From Bacteroides caccae (GTDB taxonomy: Bacteria > Bacteroidota > Bacteroidia > Bacteroidales > Bacteroidaceae), in the NCBI RefSeq assembly GCF_002222615.2, contig NZ_CP022412.2, positions 3,038,001 through 3,102,000 of the forward strand: a stretch of 64,000 nt of DNA, in the 5' to 3' direction. Each line of letters starts with the position of its first letter. The first letter of the stretch is position 1. The notes below the pieces were generated by a model that had not been told where the DNA came from, ran no database searches, and saw nothing but the letters and a program-made list of their open reading frames with translations. Positions 60,562-64,000 of this stretch are shown here, piece after piece. Made by a program: the position numbers and the translations under genes.

Positions 60562-62079
60562 ATGATAACGACACAGGACAAAGAGTTGCTTGCCAAAAAA
60601 GGCATCACGGAAGCGCAAATAGCAGAGCAACTAGCATGCTTCCAGACGGGTTTCCCTTTTTTGAAACTGGATGCGGCTGCTTCCATAGAGAAAGGTATCT
60701 TAGCTCCCGATGCAGAAGAACAAAAAGCTTATTTAGCTGCTTGGGACGCATATAAGAACACAGATAAGACTATTGTGAAATTCGTTCCTGCCTCGGGTGC
60801 TGCGAGTCGTATGTTCAAGAACTTGTTCGAGTTTCTGTCTGCCGAATATGACAAGCCCACTACAAAGTTCGAACAGGCATTTTTTGACGGTATCAGGAAT
60901 TTTGCTTTCTATGACGATTTGAATGTAGCCTGCCAGCGTACTGCCGGAAAAGACATACCGGGACTACTGGAAGAAGGCAACTATAAAGCTGTGGTAGCCG
61001 CATTGCTCGAAACGGCCGGATTGAATTACGGCGCACTTCCGAAAGGGCTGCTCAAATTCCACAAATATCCCGAAGGCCCGCGTACCCCGCTCGAAGAACA
61101 TCTTGCTGAAGGTGCTATGTATGCTGCCGGAAAAAGTGGCAAGGTCAATGTACATTTCACTGTATCTACGGAACATCGCGAACTATTCAAGAAACTAGTG
61201 GAAGAGAAGACCGGAGAATTTGCGAAACGCTACGGAGTGGATTACTACATCACCTTCTCCGAGCAGAAACCGAGCACGGACACTATTGCAGCCGATATGG
61301 ACAACCAACCGTTCCGCGATAACGGTAAACTGTTGTTCCGCCCGGGAGGACACGGTGCGCTAATCGAGAACCTCAATGACCTTGACGCCGATATTATCTT
61401 TATCAAGAATATCGACAATGTAGTGCCCGATAAACTGAAAGCTGACACAGTGACTTATAAGAAACTGATTGCCGGTGTACTGGTAACTTTGCAGAAAAAA
61501 GCTTTCGAGTATCTTGAGTTGCTTGATAGTGGAAAATATACGCATGAGCAAGTTATGGAAATTCTTCAGTTCCTGCAAAAACAACTTTTCTGCAAGAATC
61601 CCGAAGTGAAAAACCTCGAAGACGCCGAGTTGGTGATCTATCTGAAACAGAAGTTGAACCGTCCGATGCGTGTCTGCGGTATGGTGAAGAACGTAGGCGA
61701 ACCGGGTGGTGGTCCGTTCCTGGCATACAATAGCGACGGAACAATCTCCCTGCAAATCCTCGAAAGTTCTCAGATTGACATGAATGACCCTGCAAAAAAG
61801 GAAATGTTTGAGAAGGGAACTCACTTCAATCCGGTAGACTTGGTTTGTGCTGTTCGTGATTACAAAGGACATAAGTTTGACTTAGTGAGATTTGTAGATA
61901 AAGCAACCGGTTTCATTTCATATAAATCGAAGAATGGTAAAGACTTGAAGGCTCTTGAGCTTCCCGGCTTATGGAATGGTGCCATGAGTGACTGGAATAC
62001 GGTATTCGTAGAAGTACCGCTTACTACCTTTAATCCGGTAAAGACTGTAAATGACTTGTTGCGTGAGCAACACCAGTAA
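60562..62079 (+). CDS. DUF4301 family protein
   Basis: 505 residues, no signal peptide or membrane segment, so cytoplasmic. Segments VKFVPASGAASRMFKNLFEF, KFHKYPEGPRTPLEEHLAEG, LLFRPGGHGALIENLNDLDADIIFIKNIDN and RVCGMVKNVGEPGGGPFLAYNSDG are conserved in the DUF4301 family of Bacteroidetes. The PASGAASR loop and the GGHGAL segment look like a nucleotide- or sugar-nucleotide-binding fold, but no reaction is known. It is divergent from relA; TATTTTTG at 60528-60535 may be its -7 box. Confidence 0.88.
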   Translation: MITTQDKELLAKKGITEAQIAEQLACFQTGFPFLKLDAAASIEKGILAPDAEEQKAYLAAWDAYKNTDKTIVKFVPASGAASRMFKNLFEFLSAEYDKPTTKFEQAFFDGIRNFAFYDDLNVACQRTAGKDIPGLLEEGNYKAVVAALLETAGLNYGALPKGLLKFHKYPEGPRTPLEEHLAEGAMYAAGKSGKVNVHFTVSTEHRELFKKLVEEKTGEFAKRYGVDYYITFSEQKPSTDTIAADMDNQPFRDNGKLLFRPGGHGALIENLNDLDADIIFIKNIDNVVPDKLKADTVTYKKLIAGVLVTLQKKAFEYLELLDSGKYTHEQVMEILQFLQKQLFCKNPEVKNLEDAELVIYLKQKLNRPMRVCGMVKNVGEPGGGPFLAYNSDGTISLQILESSQIDMNDPAKKEMFEKGTHFNPVDLVCAVRDYKGHKFDLVRFVDKATGFISYKSKNGKDLKALELPGLWNGAMSDWNTVFVEVPLTTFNPVKTVNDLLREQHQ

Positions 62080-62133
62080 TCAGATGTTGAAAAAACAAGA
62101 TGATAATTACAGCCAATTATAGATATTAGAGAA

Positions 62134-62170
62134 AGCGACCGCTTGATAATTTAGGATTGAGCGGTCGTTT
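62134..62170 (+). terminator. Terminator after the DUF4301 gene
   Basis: CGACCGCT at 62136-62143 pairs with AGCGGTCG at 62160-62167, followed by TTTA. Confidence 0.75.
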
Positions 62171-62202
62171 ATATGTCACAGACCTATAAAAAGAGTGTTT
62201 AG

Positions 62203-62826
62203 ATGAATCAGATTGAGAAGATTATTGATATTGCTACTTGGAACAGAAAAGAACATTTTGAACATTTTAGTGCCTTTGACGATCCTTTTTTCGGTGTAAC
62301 GGTCAATGTAGACTGTACCCGTGCTTACCGGGAAGCCAAAAATAAAGGCGTTTCCTTTTCCCTTTTGCTCCTGCATCGTATCATCACGGCTGCCGCCAAA
62401 GTAGAAGAGTTCCGTTATCGTATCGAAGGAGAAAAAGTTGTATGTTATGACAGTCTCCTGCCCGAAGCTACCGTAGGTCGTGCCGACCATACATTCTCAT
62501 TCGCTTCCTTTGAATACGATCCCGATGAACTGACCTTTATCCTCAAAGCGAAAGCTGAAATGGAACGACTGCAAACTACTACCGGATTGAATAAGGAAGG
62601 AACTTTTCATCCCAATGCCATTCATTATTCGGCAGTGCCCTGGCTCACCTTTACAGACATGAAGCACCCCACGAACATGCGTTCGGGTGACAGCGTACCG
62701 AAAATATCCACAGGAAAATACTTTCGGGAAGGGGAGAAGTTGATGTTACCTATTTCCGTCACTTGTCACCATGGGTTAATGGACGGTTATCATGTGGCAA
62801 AATTCATCGAATCTCTTGATTTGTAG
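62203..62826 (+). CDS. Chloramphenicol acetyltransferase family protein
   Basis: 207 residues, a single CAT-fold domain. The catalytic motif is CHHGLMDGYHVAKF (HHxxxDG). The start RKEHFEHFSAFDDPFFGVTVNVDCTRAYREAK and the SAVPWLTFTD segment are typical of CAT-like acyltransferases. Chromosomal members of this type in Bacteroides are often not resistance genes; the acceptor is unknown. It lies between a terminator and the PagL-like gene, 36 bp apart. Confidence 0.88.
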   Translation: MNQIEKIIDIATWNRKEHFEHFSAFDDPFFGVTVNVDCTRAYREAKNKGVSFSLLLLHRIITAAAKVEEFRYRIEGEKVVCYDSLLPEATVGRADHTFSFASFEYDPDELTFILKAKAEMERLQTTTGLNKEGTFHPNAIHYSAVPWLTFTDMKHPTNMRSGDSVPKISTGKYFREGEKLMLPISVTCHHGLMDGYHVAKFIESLDL

Positions 62827-62862
62827 GTTCGCACCAATTTATAAAGACTAAACAAACCATAT

Positions 62863-64000
62863 ATGAGACCAAAGGTATTAAAGTGGGAGGTCATCATTCT
62901 TTGCGTAATACTATTTTTTCCGGGGATTTCCTTGAATGCACAGGAGGTTCGGCAGGATGATATTTATGAAATCCGGCAAAGCAGTTTCTCGAGGTATGGA
63001 TTTGATACGCTCTCTGTGCATACTCCTCATCGCTTTATTCATCGTCTGGGGGTGGAAGTCCGTCCGCAATATGTGTTTCCTACCAATCCCTTCTTGCAGG
63101 GAGAAAACGAACGCTGGCAACCCATTCAGACCTCTTTTGCCGCTCATTTGAAATATTCATTCCAATTCCGTCCCAACACCTGTGCCGACCGTATTTATGG
63201 TGGTGCTTATCAGGGATTCGGCTTGTCCGCCACTACCTTCGGAGATAAAAAACAACTTGGAGATCCTATCTCATTTTATGTGTTTCAGGGGGCGCGGATT
63301 GCCCGGTTTAATCCCTGTCTTTCGCTCAACTACGAATGGAACTTCGGTCTGTCCGCCGGTTGGAAACCGTATGATAATGATTATAATTCCTATAATGGTG
63401 CAGTCGGTTCGCGAATGAATGCCTATATTAATGCCGGTATCTATCTGAACTGGGCATTTTCCCGTTATTTCGACTTAATCATTGGCGGTGATTTCACTCA
63501 TTTCTCTAATGGCAATACCAAATTCCCGAATGCAGGGGTAAATACCACCGGAGCCAAAATCGGATTGGTGTATAACTTTAACCGTACAGAAGAAGAACTT
63601 ACAAAGTCTCTGCTTCGGCCGGCTATTCCCCGCTTTCCGCGTCACATAAGTTATGATCTGGTATTATTCGGCTCATGGCGGCGAAAGGGGGTATATATAG
63701 GAGACGGGAGACAGATTGCCTCGCCCGGTAGTTATCCGGTGGCAGGATTCAACTTCGCGCCGATGTACAACCTCGGTTATAAATTTCGTGTTGGTGCCTC
63801 GCTCGACGGAGTTTACGACGGTAGTGCCAATGTATATACCTATATGGAAGATTATATTGTCGATTCGAATGGAAACGGCACGCCTCCTCCACGTCAATTT
63901 CTGAAACCGGGCATCCAGCATCAACTATCACTCGGCGTGTCGGGACGTGCAGAGTATGTGATGCCATATTTTACAATCGGCGTAGGCATCGGAGCCAATG
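62863..64000 (+). CDS. Outer-membrane acyloxyacyl hydrolase / PagL-like protein (3' partial)
   Basis: The frame starts at the ATG at 62863 and is open to the window end, so the last codons are missing. The signal peptide is VIILCVILFFPGISLNAQ with an Ala-Gln cut. The mature part alternates like a beta-barrel. The region GGDFTHFSNGNTKFPNAGVN carries the H-x-S-N motif of lipid A 3-O-deacylase PagL, whose active site is a His-Ser pair with a Glu. Known PagL proteins are about 180 residues; this one has at least 379, so it carries a second barrel-like part. It would act on lipid A or another lipid in the outer membrane. Function is assigned from the motif and is moderately sure. Confidence 0.7.
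   Translation, partial: MRPKVLKWEVIILCVILFFPGISLNAQEVRQDDIYEIRQSSFSRYGFDTLSVHTPHRFIHRLGVEVRPQYVFPTNPFLQGENERWQPIQTSFAAHLKYSFQFRPNTCADRIYGGAYQGFGLSATTFGDKKQLGDPISFYVFQGARIARFNPCLSLNYEWNFGLSAGWKPYDNDYNSYNGAVGSRMNAYINAGIYLNWAFSRYFDLIIGGDFTHFSNGNTKFPNAGVNTTGAKIGLVYNFNRTEEELTKSLLRPAIPRFPRHISYDLVLFGSWRRKGVYIGDGRQIASPGSYPVAGFNFAPMYNLGYKFRVGASLDGVYDGSANVYTYMEDYIVDSNGNGTPPPRQFLKPGIQHQLSLGVSGRAEYVMPYFTIGVGIGAN

Noticed and set aside
62203..62826. Acquired chloramphenicol resistance gene
   Set aside because: The fold and HHxxxDG motif are right, but there is no mobile element nearby and chromosomal CAT-like acetyltransferases of this type are common; resistance is not supported.
62936..63904. Short plus- and minus-strand frames near the right end
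   Set aside because: They are off-frame pieces of the PagL-like gene at 62863, which runs off the window end.

Overview
The window looks like a chromosomal segment of a gut Bacteroides species; I cannot name the species from the sequence. Evidence: several promoters of the Bacteroides type (TTTG, about 19-20 bp, TAnnTTTG), NVEALA-type small exported proteins, six-bladed beta-propeller lipoproteins, a SusB-like GH97 glycosidase, NspC, a DUF4301 protein and tandem NagA paralogues.

Layout. 1-1114: the 3' end of a UvrD/PcrA-type helicase gene and a glycine-zipper lipoprotein. 1422-18795: a visibly A+T-rich accessory island. It holds six beta-propeller lipoproteins, a membrane-anchored winged-helix regulator, three NVEALA peptide genes plus two damaged ones, a transglutaminase-like lipoprotein, three thioredoxin-fold-like proteins (one frameshifted, one lacking its CxxC), an O-antigen-ligase/TPR membrane protein and an accessory signal peptidase I. 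The island is built from tandemly duplicated modules (regulator 3' end, promoter, NVEALA peptide, transglutaminase, hairpin, NVEALA peptide, beta-propeller) in several stages of decay. 18855-27998: an RND efflux operon with one adaptor, two permeases and one TolC. 28049-33213: quinone-reductase-like protein, nspC, a six-tRNA cluster (Gly, Leu, Leu, Gly, Leu, Gly) and two nagA paralogues. 33395-40197: GH97 enzyme, acyl-CoA ligase, K+/H+ antiporter and uracil permease. 40296-42715: hcp with a Crp/Fnr regulator and a matching palindromic operator. 42727-45383: an NtrB/NtrC-like two-component system. 45631-48148: HAD phosphatase, beta-barrel protein and metallophosphoesterase. 48446-53778: a MacB/FtsX-type ABC operon preceded by a double palindrome and a sigma-54-like promoter, probably the target of that two-component system. 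53810-64000: MATE pump, HAD hydrolase, panB, MFS transporter, RelA-like synthetase with a degenerate hydrolase domain, DUF4301 protein, CAT-family acetyltransferase and a PagL-like outer-membrane protein cut by the window end.

The most interesting candidate system is the 1.4-18.8 kb island. I infer regulated export, signal-peptidase cleavage at a conserved ALA motif, and disulfide maturation of small cysteine-containing peptides. The regulator would act on AGATGTAAGA direct repeats upstream of the NVEALA promoter. This is inference from layout and motifs; none of it is demonstrated.
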